The notes under the pieces were generated by a model. The model did not search any database. It saw nothing but the letters and a program-made list of their open reading frames with translations, and was not told the origin of the DNA. From Magicicada septendecula (lineage: Eukaryota > Arthropoda > Insecta > Hemiptera > Cicadidae), in contig CM068370.1 of the NCBI GenBank assembly GCA_034769895.1, positions 39,823,844 through 39,887,843 on the forward strand: a stretch of 64,000 nt of DNA, read 5' to 3'. This document shows, piece by piece, positions 10,461 through 21,149 of the stretch. The position numbers were made by a program, and so were the translations under genes. Numbering within the stretch: position 1 is the stretch's first letter; every line of letters begins with the position of its first letter.

Positions 10461-13400
10461 AAAATGAAAACTATTTTGGTATCGGTTAAAGAATGTGACG
10501 TACAGTACAGTATACGCGTGGTAACACAACGCTTTCCACCCTGAACATCAACAAACTCCTACACCTAAAATGAAAACTATTTTGGTATCGGTTAAAGAAT
10601 GTTACGTACAGTACAGTATACGCGTGGTAACACAACGCTTTCCACCCTGAACATCAACAAACTCCTACACCTAAAATGAAAACTATTTTGGTATCGGTTA
10701 AAGAATGTTACTTACAGTACAGTATACGCGTGGTAACACAACGCTTTCCACCCTGAAAATCAACAAACTCCTACACCTAAAATGGAAACTATTTTGGTAT
10801 CGGTTAAAGAATGTTACATACAGTACAGTATACGCGTGGTAACACAACGCCTTCCACCCCTGAACATCAACAAACTCCTACACCTAAAATAAAAACATTT
10901 TGGTATCGGTTAAAGAGTGTTACGTACAGTACAGTATACGCGTGGTAACACAACGCTTTCCACCCTGAACATCAACAAACTCCTACACCTAAAATGAAAA
11001 CTATTTTGGTATCGGTTAAAGAATGTTACGTACAGTACAGTATACGCGTGGTAACACAACGCTTTCCACCCTGAACATCAACAAACTCCTACACCTAAAA
11101 TGAAAACTATTTTGGTATCGGTTAAAGAATGTTACGTACAGTACAGTATACGCGTAGTAACACAACGCTTTCCACCCTGAACATCAACAAACTCCTACAC
11201 CTAAAATGAAAACTATTTTGGTATCGGTTAAAGAATGTTACGTACAGTACAGTATACGCGTGGTAAAACAATGCTTTCCACCCTGAACATCAACAAACTC
11301 CTACACCTAAAATGAAAACTATTTTGGTATCGGTTAAAGAATGTTACGTACAGTACAGTATACGCGTGGTAACACAACGCTTTCCACCCTGAACATCAAC
11401 AAACTCCTACACCTAAAATGAAAACTATTTTGGTATCGGTTAAAGAATGTTACGTACAGTACAGTATACGCGTGGTAACAAAACGCTTTCCACCCTGAAC
11501 ATCAACAAACTCCTACACCTAAAATGAAAACTATTTTGGTATCGGTTAAAGAATGTTCCGCATAGTACAGTATACGCGTGGTAACACAACGCTTTCCACC
11601 CTGAACATCAACAAACTCCTACACCTAAAATGAAAACTATTTTGGTATCGGTTAAAGAATGTTACGTACAGTACAGTATACGCGTGGTAACACAACGCTT
11701 TCCACCCTGAACATCAACAAACTCCTACACCTAAAATGAAAACTATTTTGGTATCGGTTAAAGAATGTTACGTACAGTACAGTATACGCGTGGTAACACA
11801 ACGCATTCCACCCTGAACATCAACAAACTCCTACACCTAAAATGAAAACTATTTTGGTATCGGTTAAAGAATGTTACGTACAGTACAGTATACGCGTGGT
11901 AACACAACGCTTTCCACCCTGAACATCAACAAACTCCTACACCTAAAATGAAAACTATTTTGGTATCGGTTAAAGAATGTTACGTACAGTACAGTATACG
12001 CGTGGTAACACAACGCTTTCCACCCTGAACATCAACAAACTCCTACACCTAAAATGAAAACTATTTTGGTATCGGTTAAAGAATGTTACGTACAGTACAG
12101 TATACGCGTAGTAACACAACGCTTTCCACCCTGAACATCAACAAACTCCTACACCTAAAATGAAAACTATTTTGGTATCGGTTAAAGAATGTTACGTACA
12201 GTACAGTATACGCGTGGTAACACAACGCTTTCCACCCTGAACATCAACAAACTCCTACACCTAAAATGAAAACTATTTTGGTATCGGTTAAAGAATGTTA
12301 CGTACAGTACAGTATACGCGTAATAACACAACGCTTTCCACCCTGAACATCAACAAACTCCTACACCTAAAATGAAAACTATTTTGGTATCGATTAAAGA
12401 ATGTTCCGCATAGTACAGTATACGCGTGGTAACACAACGCTTTCCACCCTGATCATCAACAAACTCCTACACCTAAAATGGAAACTATTTTGGTATCGGT
12501 TAAAGAATGTTCCGCATAGTACAGTATACGCGTGGTAACAGAACGCCTTCCACCCTGAACATCAACAAACTCCTACACCTAAAATGGAAACTATTTTGGT
12601 ATCGGTTAAAGAATGTTACGTACAGTACAGTATACGTGTGGTAACACAACGCTTTCCACCCTGAACATCAAAAACTCCTACACCTAAAATGAAAACTATT
12701 TTGGTATCGGTTAAAGAATGTTACGTACAGTACAGTATACGCGTGGTAACACAACGCTTTCCACCCTGAACATCAACAAACTCCTACACCTAAAATGAAA
12801 ACTATTTTGGTATCGGTTAAAGAATGTTACGTACAGTACAGTATGCGCGTGGTAACACAACGCTTTCCACCCTGAACATCAACAAACTCCTACACCTAAA
12901 ATGAAAACTATTTTGGTATCGGTTAAAGAATGTTACGTACAGTACAGTATACGCGTAGTAACACAACGCTTTCCACCCTGAACATCAACAAACTCCTACA
13001 CCTAAAATGAAAACTATTTTGGTATCGGTTAAAGAATGTTACGTACAGTACAGTATACGCGTGGTAACACAACGCCTTCCACCCTGAACATCAACAAACT
13101 CCTACACCTAAAATGAAAACTATTTTGGTATCGGTTAAAGAATGTTACTTACAGTACAGTATACGCGTGGTAACACAACGCTTTCCACCCTGAAAATCAA
13201 CAAACTCCTACACCTAAAATGGAAACTATTTTGGTATCGGTTAAAGAATGTTACATACAGTACAGTATACGCGTGGTAACACAACGCCTTCCACCCCTGA
13301 ACATCAACAAACTCCTACACCTAAAATAAAAACATTTTGGTATCGGTTAAAGAGTGTTACGTACAGTACAGTATACGCGTGGTAACACAACGCCTTCCAC

Positions 13401-14385
13401 CCTGAACATCAACAAACTCCTACACCTAAAATGAAAACTATTTTGGTATCGGTTAAAGAATGTTACTTACAGTACAGTATACGCGTGGTAACACAACGCT
13501 TTCCACCCTGAAAATCAACAAACTCCTACACCTAAAATGGAAACTATTTTGGTATCGGTTAAAGAATGTTACATACAGTACAGTATACGCGTGGTAACAC
13601 AACGCCTTCCACCCCTGAACATCAACAAACTCCTACACCTAAAATAAAAACATTTTGGTATCGGTTAAAGAGTGTTACGTACAGTACAGTATACGCGTGG
13701 TAACACAACGCTTTCCACCCTGAACATCAACAAACTCCTACACCTAAAATGAAAACTATTTTGGTATCGGTTAAAGAATGTTACGTACAGTACAGTATAC
13801 GCGTGGTAACACAACGCTTTCCACCCTGAACATCAACAAACTCCTATGCCTAAAATGAAAACTATTTTGGTATCGGTTAAAGAATGTTACGTACAGTACA
13901 GTATACGCGTGGTAACACAACGCATTCCACCCTGAACATCAACAAACTCCTACACCTAAAATGAAAACTATTGTGGTATCGGTTAAAGAATGTTATGTAC
14001 AGTACAGTACACGCGTGGTAACACAACGCTTTCCACCCTGAACATCAACAAACTCCTACACCTAAAATGAAAACTATTTTGGTATCGTTTAAAGAATGTT
14101 ACGTACAGTACAGTATACGCGTGGTAACACAACGCTTTCCACCCTGAACATCAACAAACTCCTACACCTAAAATGAAAACTATTTTGGTATCGGTTAAAG
14201 AATGTTACGTACAGTACAGTATACGCGTGGTAACACAATGCTTTCCACCCTGAACATCAACAAACTCCTACACCTAAAATGGAAACTATTTTGGTATCGG
14301 TTAAAGAATGTTACGTACAGTACAGTATACGCGTGGTAACACAACGCCTTCCACCCTGAACATGAACAAACCCCTACACCTAAAA
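10461..14385 (+). repeat. Satellite array, 106-bp unit, about 37 copies
   Basis: Units start AAAATGAAAACTATTTTGG at 10461, 10567, 10673, 10779 and onward every 106 bp (single-base indels in a few), ending at CTACACCTAAAA near 14385. Most units are 95% or more alike. Each carries GTACAGTACAGTATACGCG and CTTTCCACCCTGA. Variants (ATGGAAACT, GTTCCGCATAGTAC, ATAAAAACATTTTGG, CCACCCCTG) let individual units be followed. The start-to-stop frame inside each unit is 26 codons. The array ends abruptly on unique DNA on both sides. Confidence 0.97.
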
Positions 14386-14563
14386 ACCATTATCATCATC
14401 ATCGTCGTTAACATGTTTAAGCGTGTAACAGTTTCGTCTTTAATTATGTGACTATCTTTTTGCTAGTCGTCCCACGTTGTTACTTCCTTTGCTTTGTAAT
14501 TCAGAGTTGTTTAGGCAGTCTTGTTCCAGTTCGTCAGCTGTCGCGCATTCTTTCAGGCTTGGC

Positions 14564-14606
14564 AGCAACTTCATCTCAGAAAAAAGTTTTCCGAGATGAA
14601 GTTGCT
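14564..14606. repeat. Hairpin, 14-bp perfect arms
   Basis: AGCAACTTCATCTC (14564-14577) is matched by GAGATGAAGTTGCT (14593-14606). After one mismatch the pairing continues with GAAAA/TTTTC, giving about 20 paired bases around a tiny loop. A second inverted pair, TAACCCGAAAT (14625-14635) and ATTTCGGGTTA (14669-14679), follows directly. No transposon ends were recognised around them. Confidence 0.75.
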
Positions 14607-14863
14607 CGTACAGTGGAAAACGTGTAACCCGAAATGATGGGGACCAGCTGTTTTTTCGTGTTAATAGAATTTCGGGTTAAACGGACAAAAAGTGAAAGAA
14701 AATGAGATAAATGAACGAACACTGCATAGATTACTTACTGCATTGTGTTGTAGTAAAATAACGCTATAAATAATATTCAGAAGGTGCTTACATATAAAAT
14801 ATCGGTATGGAGAACCATACATGACTTCCATGTTCTAAGATTTATATTTAAAATCATATTCGA

Positions 14864-15095
14864 AATGAAATATTTCCATAGAAACTACGTCTTTCTACTT
14901 ATTGCTTCAGCATTAACCACAGTACTGTGGTCACTAACGTATACCACCTCACGTTTTCGCACTCGATTTTCACCGATGATGGCAGTCGATGGCACTGCCG
15001 AAAACTCTGGTTTTGCAGAAAACATTGGACTACGGCTAAAGAGCCCGGGAAGCAATTTTAACAAAAAAACTACTTCTTTGTTGCCGATAATGTAA
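14864..15095 (+). CDS. Possible small membrane-anchored reading frame
   Basis: From the ATG at 14864 (A at -3) the frame reads MKYFHRNYVFLLIASALTTV, a short basic start followed by a hydrophobic stretch of about 18 residues, then a polar tail, about 76 residues in all. The codon mix is less AT-rich than the surroundings. Nothing identifies a family, there is no neighbouring exon, and an ORF of this length is expected by chance in 64 kb. It is recorded because the signal-anchor profile is coherent. Confidence 0.2.
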
Positions 15096-15259
15096 TACAT
15101 ATAAAAAATTCTCCCCTCCACCTTCAACTATAATTTTTAATAATAGAAAATTACCCCACCCCGTTCACCTAACCTCTTCATTTATAGATATTTCATCTAC
15201 GTTTCTACAGTGGATTACTATGAGCTTCTTATCAGGATACTTTATTTATAAAAATTAAG

Positions 15260-16262
15260 TACTTTACTCTTGTTAAATCATAAAATGTTCCAGGTAAACT
15301 TTAACCTAACTTTAACTTTTCCCTTTCTCTTAACCAATCTTCTCCAAAATCAATAGACCTTCCGTCCTCTACAATTCAGGGATGCATGAAAAAAATATTT
15401 GATTCTGTTTGAATGTGCGGCAGTTATCGTTCCTCATGGAAACATTTCTCTTGTTACAACATAAAATGTTGCAGGTAAACTACCCCTTTCCCTTACCCGA
15501 TCTTCACCAAAATCAGTAGACCTTGAGCTCTCTGCAAATCAGGAAAGGGTGCAATAAATTATTTGATTCTCTTTGAATTTTTGGCAGTTATCATTCGTCG
15601 TAAAAAAAATTACCCTTTTTAAAACATAAAACGTTGCTGATAAACTACCCCTTCGCTTAACCCATCTTCAGCAAAATCAACACACCTTGAGTTCTGTATA
15701 ATTCAAAAAGGTATGCAGAAGAGTAATTGATTCTGTTTTAATGTACGGCAGTTATCATTCGTCATAAAAAAAATTACCCTTGATAAAACATAAAATGTTG
15801 CTGGTAAACTACCCTATTCCCTTAACCGATCTTCACCAAAACCAACAGGTCTTGAGAACTCTACATTTCAGGGTTGTATGCAAAATATTATATGATTCTG
15901 TTTGAATTTGCGGCTGTTATCGTTTGCCATAAAAAATACCCTTGTTATAACATAAAACGTAGCCGGTAAACTACCCCTTTCCCTCAACCGAGCTTTACCA
16001 AAATCAACAGATCTTGAGAACTCTACAATTCAGGGCTGTATGCGAAACATTATTTGATTCTGTTTGAATTTGCGGCTGTTATCGTTTGCCAAACAAACAA
16101 AATTACCCTTGATAAAAAAACCGTTGCAGGTAAACTACCCCTTTCCCTCAACCGATCTTCACCAAAAACAATAGGTCGCGAGTACTCTACAAATCAGGGC
16201 TGCATGCAAAAAATTATTTGATTCTGTTTGAATTTGCGGCTGTTATCGTTTGCCATAGAAAA
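15260..16262 (+). repeat. Diverged ~163-bp tandem array, six units
   Basis: Successive units begin near 15265, 15454, 15618, 15781, 15943 and 16109, each with ACATAAAATGTTGCAGGTAA, CCGATCTTCACCAAAATCAA and TTGATTCTGTTTGAATTTGC. Copies are 75-90% alike, so the array is old. It is followed at 16267 by GACAGACAGACACACAGACA and an AAAAATGACTTTTTTTCAT tract, a combination common at the edge of insect dispersed repeats. Confidence 0.85.
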
Positions 16263-17040
16263 AAAATCTATAGACAGACAGACACACAGACACTTTTCGA
16301 AAAATGACTTTTTTTCATGTTTTGAGTGTACTACAATCATATTCTGCAATAATCTCGAACACGTTTTTTTTGCCATCACCATACTTCCATTTCCTTAAGG
16401 AACATGGAAGTAAAAGTTTTATTTACCTTCCTGGATAATTTCTGTAATTCTTTTTTTTTTCAAATTGTTGTTTTCCAAATAAGGAAAATTGTTTAATTTT
16501 TCTTCAAACTTAGTATACACGGACTGTAGCTGTTCTTCATTTAGTCTTACGATTTACGTTTTCTTGTACAGTAATGTACGTAGTATGTCTTTTAAAGTCC
16601 CTATAGTGACAAAGTTTAATACTTTTTAAAAAATTATTTTCTTCTGCACACAATTCTGCACTACTTTATTGTCAACAAGTTGTTCTAATTTATCAATGTG
16701 GTCAAACATACCACCTTCCAAGTTGGCTTCTAAATATCAACGAATACAGCTCTGTAATGAAAGCATATCAAGCATATCGGTAGCAGTAAAAACTCGTAAA
16801 TTTTCACTGCCATTTTCCTGTCAAATTCGTCGGTACTGTCATGACTTTCACTGTTTTGGGGCGTGCATAAGTCTGGATTTATTTATTTTGCAGCTATTGA
16901 AAAGCCAACAAAAAAATTATTTTTAACAAAACGTTTTTGTGTTAACCGATATTTTGTAGGTGAAACCTTCGTGTAACCGTACAAACCATAATTGTAAAAT
17001 ATAAGCAACAATCGGGACTGGAGCCATATTTTGTGTTTAA
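16263..17040. other. Old dispersed-repeat tail and unassigned AT-rich DNA
   Basis: The segment ATCACCATACTTCCATTTCC (16376-16395, continuing CTTAAGGAACAT) recurs at about 37778-37806, so this is the end of a dispersed repeat. 16440-17040 is T-rich and shows no recognisable coding sequence. Confidence 0.4.
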
Positions 17041-17355
17041 CGTTTTCTTGATATTTTGTTTTCAGTTTTTGCGATCATAACCCATCTTTCGTTACCCTAT
17101 AATAAAACAGAGGTAGCTACCGTTTTGTAAAATTTATTTTTAACATCTGGTCGTCCTGTGTTCCTAAGTTTTTTGCAGACCCGTTTGACACCACAAATCT
17201 TTCTGACTGAATTTATAACGTTATCCAAGTAGTTAAAGTGATTAATTACTCCAGCGATTGGTTGTAAGTAGGCCTAATTGTTTTGGATCTGATGGGATCC
17301 TTTCCCTTAAATGCCACAAGTTGTTCTTGAAGTTGTATTTTTGGATACTTTCACA
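17041..17355 (-). pseudogene. LINE C-terminal fragment
   Basis: On the minus strand the frames give NVINSVRKICGV, KKLRNTGRPDVKNKFYKTVA and, after a stop, NERWVMIAKTENK. This corresponds to the region after the polymerase core in endonuclease/RT LINEs (typically KTRxETRLKFYKxMAxPxLLYGSE). Stops and frameshifts make it a fossil. It belongs to the same group as the fragments at 34.5 and 41.2 kb. Confidence 0.6.
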
Positions 17356-17389
17356 GACTAAAATTTCATCTAAATTGGACTCATGACTA

Positions 17390-17466
<77 letters not shown>

Positions 17467-17503
17467 CATCTCTCTCTCTCTCTCTCTCTCTCTCCTCATT
17501 TTG
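17390..17503 (+). repeat. CT microsatellite
   Basis: About 110 bp of (CT)n lies here with occasional CC, CA and GC interruptions. Confidence 0.97.
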
Positions 17504-17523
17504 TAACTAAGTGCCTTCAACAC

Positions 17524-17839
17524 CAGCATTTCTCGATCTATGGGGTGCGACCCACTACTGGGTCCTGAGGGGACGTGTAGTGGGTTGCGAAGTCGGGCTT
17601 GAAAACTTATTTACTTTGTCTTAAAAGCTTGTTACATTTAGTATTAAGTAGAATTAACTATGTATAATTTGTTTGAGTATAAAGGAGGGCTTAAAATACT
17701 CGACGTTAACAAAAATATGACTATAAACTGGCTGCTACACACCCCAACAAGTAATTCTGCCGGAGCCCAAGTTTTTGGTACCCATGAAGTGTAATACCCT
17801 TCAAGGTGGGCCCAGACTTAAAAAGGTCCAGAACCACTG
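17524..17839. mobile_element. Short hAT-like element, 316 bp
   Basis: It starts CAGCATTTCTCGATC and ends GGTCCAGAACCACTG, whose reverse complement CAGTGGTTCTGGACC pairs with the start. The flanks TTCAACAC (17516-17523) and TCCTACAC (17840-17847) are an 8-bp duplication with two differences. It contains no coding sequence. It is an old miniature hAT element. Confidence 0.7.
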
Positions 17840-17847
17840 TCCTACAC

Positions 17848-18690
17848 TATTCTTTTTCTTTCACATACAACATTGTTGTTTTCTCATGTGTTTTCCTTTC
17901 AGTGTAATACTAAAACTCCATTTTTGAGTTTCTCAAATTTTAACTCCTCGATAACAGACAGCATCTTTCTTTTTGTAAGTGCAAAAATAATTCAGACTTT
18001 ATTTTTAAAAGCTGAGCATTCAGAATTACAGCTGTGTCATTTTTAAGATGTAGGCTGGTAATCAGGCAAGTATAAACACCTATACTATTCAACATCTGTA
18101 CTATACAGATACTACATATTTGAAAGAGATAATTTGGATTCCTTTGTTTGCTAGACTGACAATTTTTTTCCCCTTTAGTATAACATGGATACAAGGTTCA
18201 CATTATCAACCATTGGATCATTTTTACTGTGAATAAGCAACCTCTTACGTTTTTGTATATTTTATCTTCATATTACTATGTGCAGGGTTTGTTTAATGAT
18301 GTAAATACAATTTATACCAACATTGTATCTCAAATAGAATTTTTAAAACAGGAATTATTTACGTTTTATGTATGCCATGATGATTATGGTGATAGCGCAG
18401 ATATCCGTTCCTTTCTTCCATTCAGATTCAAAACGAAGATTCATAACTATCTACAGTATTAACTCAATAGTAATATTTAACATATGTTGCTCAATGACAG
18501 AATTGATTTTGTAATATCAGATATGTGGAAATTTGATAAGATATTTCACAAAATTTCAACAGGATATTTCATACTGTGTAAAAAAAAAAACAGGATGCCA
18601 TTGTTGTTCATATGTTGTGACAGTAAAATACTTTTATTCACATATAATAGTCTCCTCATACAAAGTGAGCAATGTAAATGGAACAACTGT
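17848..18690. other. AT-rich DNA, one weak exon-like frame
   Basis: At 18289-18462 a frame preceded by TACTATGTGCAG reads GLFNDVNTIYTNIVSQIEFL and continues to a stop at 18462 (about 58 residues). It has balanced codons but no recognisable family and no good splice donor. It could be a terminal exon or a transposase scrap. The rest shows nothing. Confidence 0.25.
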
Positions 18691-18702
18691 CTCCATAAAG
18701 CT

Positions 18703-19236
18703 TTTTTTTTTTAGGCTATTTAATTATGGCTGGTACCGCCTCTTGCATCCTAGCTTCCACTGGCGCTGGTCTACACAGTCCTGTTCTGTAAGTCCTCTTG
18801 CATTCATTGCATCTTTGACGTCCATTTTCCATGAATGTTTAGGTCTTCCTTTTATTCTTCTAGAGGGTGGAGTCCATTCCCATACCTTCCTTGGCCATCT
18901 CTCATCCGACATTCTTTTTAGGTGTCCGAACCAATTCAGTCTTCTTGCTTCTATTGTTTCTATAATGTCAAGATCGATTCCCATCGCTTGTCTTATCTCT
19001 ACATTTCTCATTCTATCTAGTCTTGTTAGTCTACAGTACCTCCCCCAGTAATCCATCTCCATAGCTCTTATTATGGATTTATTTCTTTTATTAATTTCCC
19101 ACAGTTCTACTTCATAGAGGCCTATACTTTTGACTATAGATTTATATATTCTGATTTTATTGTTCTTTGTTATTCGTAGACTCCAAAGCAGACTGTTTAA
19201 TTGTTTTGTTGCTGTCTTAGCTTGTCCTATTCTTAC
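18703..19236 (-). mobile_element. 5'-truncated LINE with 12-bp TSD
   Basis: A 534-bp insertion is flanked by CTCCATAAAGCT at 18691-18702 and 19237-19248. The tail is poly(A) on the minus strand (T run at 18703-18712). The minus-strand frame is open for about 170 residues and gives the C-terminal domain of an endonuclease/RT LINE: QAKTATKQLNSLLWSLRITK, EMDYWGRYCRLTRLDRMRN, RLNWFGHLKRMSDERWPRKV and GRPKHSWKMDVKDAMNARGL. Truncation during target-primed reverse transcription removed the polymerase. The open frame and perfect TSD point to a fairly recent insertion. Confidence 0.9.
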
Positions 19237-19432
19237 CTCCATAAAGCTGACTCCTTTTTAAAATATCTTATGAACACTTGAATGCTTTTGTTTGGCATTA
19301 CATATAGAGGACACTTAATTATTAAAAATAGTAATATCATATTTTTTTAGAATATCATAGAAAATTTGTTTAAATGTGTTTTATGAAAGCTACAGACATT
19401 ATCTGTAGACTACACTAGCCTGTACTCAGGGC

Positions 19433-19861
19433 CAGTAGCGTATATAGAATTAGGTCTGAGGGGGGGGAGTCAGTTCGTGTCAGCTTCATACAAAAGAAAA
19501 AACTAGTTGAGATTAATCAATATTACAATCTTTAAAGTGGCTGAAAAACATGTGATAACATACTAAAGTCAATCCCATTAAAGTAATAACATAATAAAAA
19601 TAAGCACTATTGAACACTGTTTATAATATACTTATTGACTTGATTGGTCTTTCTATATTTCGTATTCAAATGTACACGCAAATGCTGTGTATGTTTGTAG
19701 AACTATATTTAAAAAAGTGTTACTGCTGTATTAGGGTACACAGCTGAGAAATTAATAAAACAGCTTAAAATTTAAGAGATAAACAAAATTTCTTGTCAAC
19801 CTTCGTCCCTTTGGGGGGGGGGGTCCGGTCGCGTATATCCCCCCCTGTAAATACGACCCTG
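19433..19861. mobile_element. Non-autonomous hAT, 429 bp
   Basis: The ends CAGTAGCGTATATA and (reverse complement of the right end) CAGGGTCGTATTTA pair at 11 of 14 positions. The flanks CTCAGGGC (19425-19432) and CTCTGGGC (19862-19869) are an 8-bp TSD with one change. G runs sit just inside both ends (about 19458-19465 and 19813-19823). A second copy of the family lies at 48007-48915. Confidence 0.8.
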
Positions 19862-19869
19862 CTCTGGGC

Positions 19870-20030
19870 CATGTAAAGACAATCTGCTCCCAAGCAAAAC
19901 CTGAATTCGGTTTCTTTTTTAAAAAACATATTTTTGTATGTGTGATAATTATAGTAGGTACTATCGTGTAGTTTCAGTTAAAAGCAGACATCGAAAAATA
20001 CAATAAATGTTTATATTTAACATAGTATTA
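19870..20030. other. Spacer
   Basis: AT-rich DNA with no gene. Confidence 0.5.
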
Positions 20031-20312
20031 ATAGATAGAGAGCCAGCAACGTGATCATTTAACCGGAAGATGTAAAGCTAGAAACCCTCTAGATCAAATG
20101 TACTTACTGCCATGAAACGTGAAATGACCGTCAGCTACTCCTCACCGGTTGCTTTACTTTCGAAAATTTGAATTGAAATTGCCAAAATTTGGCAGTTAAT
20201 TTAACCGAGAGATAAATGGGCAATTTTTTTGTCAAAATGTTGGGCTTTGATCACTGGTTGAGGATTCAGGACGACTGACGGTCTAGCTCATTGCAATTTT
20301 AAAACTGACGGG

Positions 20313-20880
20313 TTCAAATTTGGTTAAATTTTGCATCTAATTTAACCGAGAGATAAATGGTCGGAATTTTCATTAAAATTACCGGCACACTACCCCAAAC
20401 ACTATTCTAGGACGACTGACGGTGTAAGCAGTTGCAAATTCTCAACTGACGACAATTTAAATTTCAGTTGAAGGAAATTTAACTGAGCGATAAACGCCTG
20501 GAAATTCCGACAATTTTTGACATTTCGGTCAAGGAGTTAGAATATCACCAACTGACGTTCAAATCACGTTGCTATTTCGAAACTGACAGGTTTCAAATTT
20601 GGTTAAATTTTGCATCTAATTTAACTGAGATATAAATGGTCGGAATATTCATCAAAATGTGCAGCACACTGCCCTAAACGTTATTCTAGGACGACTGACA
20701 GTGTAAGTAGTTGCAATTTCAAAACTGACGACAATTTAAATTTAGGTTGAAGGAAATTTAACTGAGCGATAAACGCCTGGAAATTCCGACAATTTTTCAC
20801 ATTTCGGTCAAGGAGTTAGAATATCACCAACTGATGTTCAAATCACGTTGCTATTTCGAAACTGACGGGTTTCAAATTTG
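20313..20880 (+). repeat. 279-bp tandem duplication in the left TIR
   Basis: Units start at 20313 and 20592, with a third start at 20871 that is cut short after about 25 bp. Each has several GACTGACGG or AACTGACG words and a TAAATTTAACTGAGCGATAA-like segment, so the unit itself is built from a ~60-90-bp motif. Confidence 0.85.
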
Positions 20881-21149
20881 GTTAAATTTTGAATCTAATA
20901 GATAATTAGAAATATTTCTAAATATTAAGAAACATTTTTTCTCTACATCTTACCTGACTCAGAAATAGTCTTTTCGTCATAATCGTCGTCCGCATTTTCA
21001 TCATGGTCGTCAGCATTTCCCAAAATTTCATCAGTGCTCGATGGCCCCATCTCTCCAGCGAACCAAACAGCCTCAATGTGATCCTCTGTGACTTTCCATT
21101 TATTGTTATCTGCGTTGCTTATTGGGCCAAACAGGCAGTGAGCATTGCT

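Noticed and set aside
10461..14385. CRISPR array
   Set aside because: Units are contiguous 106-bp repeats with no unique spacers, in a eukaryotic context.
17383..17568. Leu-Ser repeat protein
   Set aside because: Translation of the CT microsatellite.
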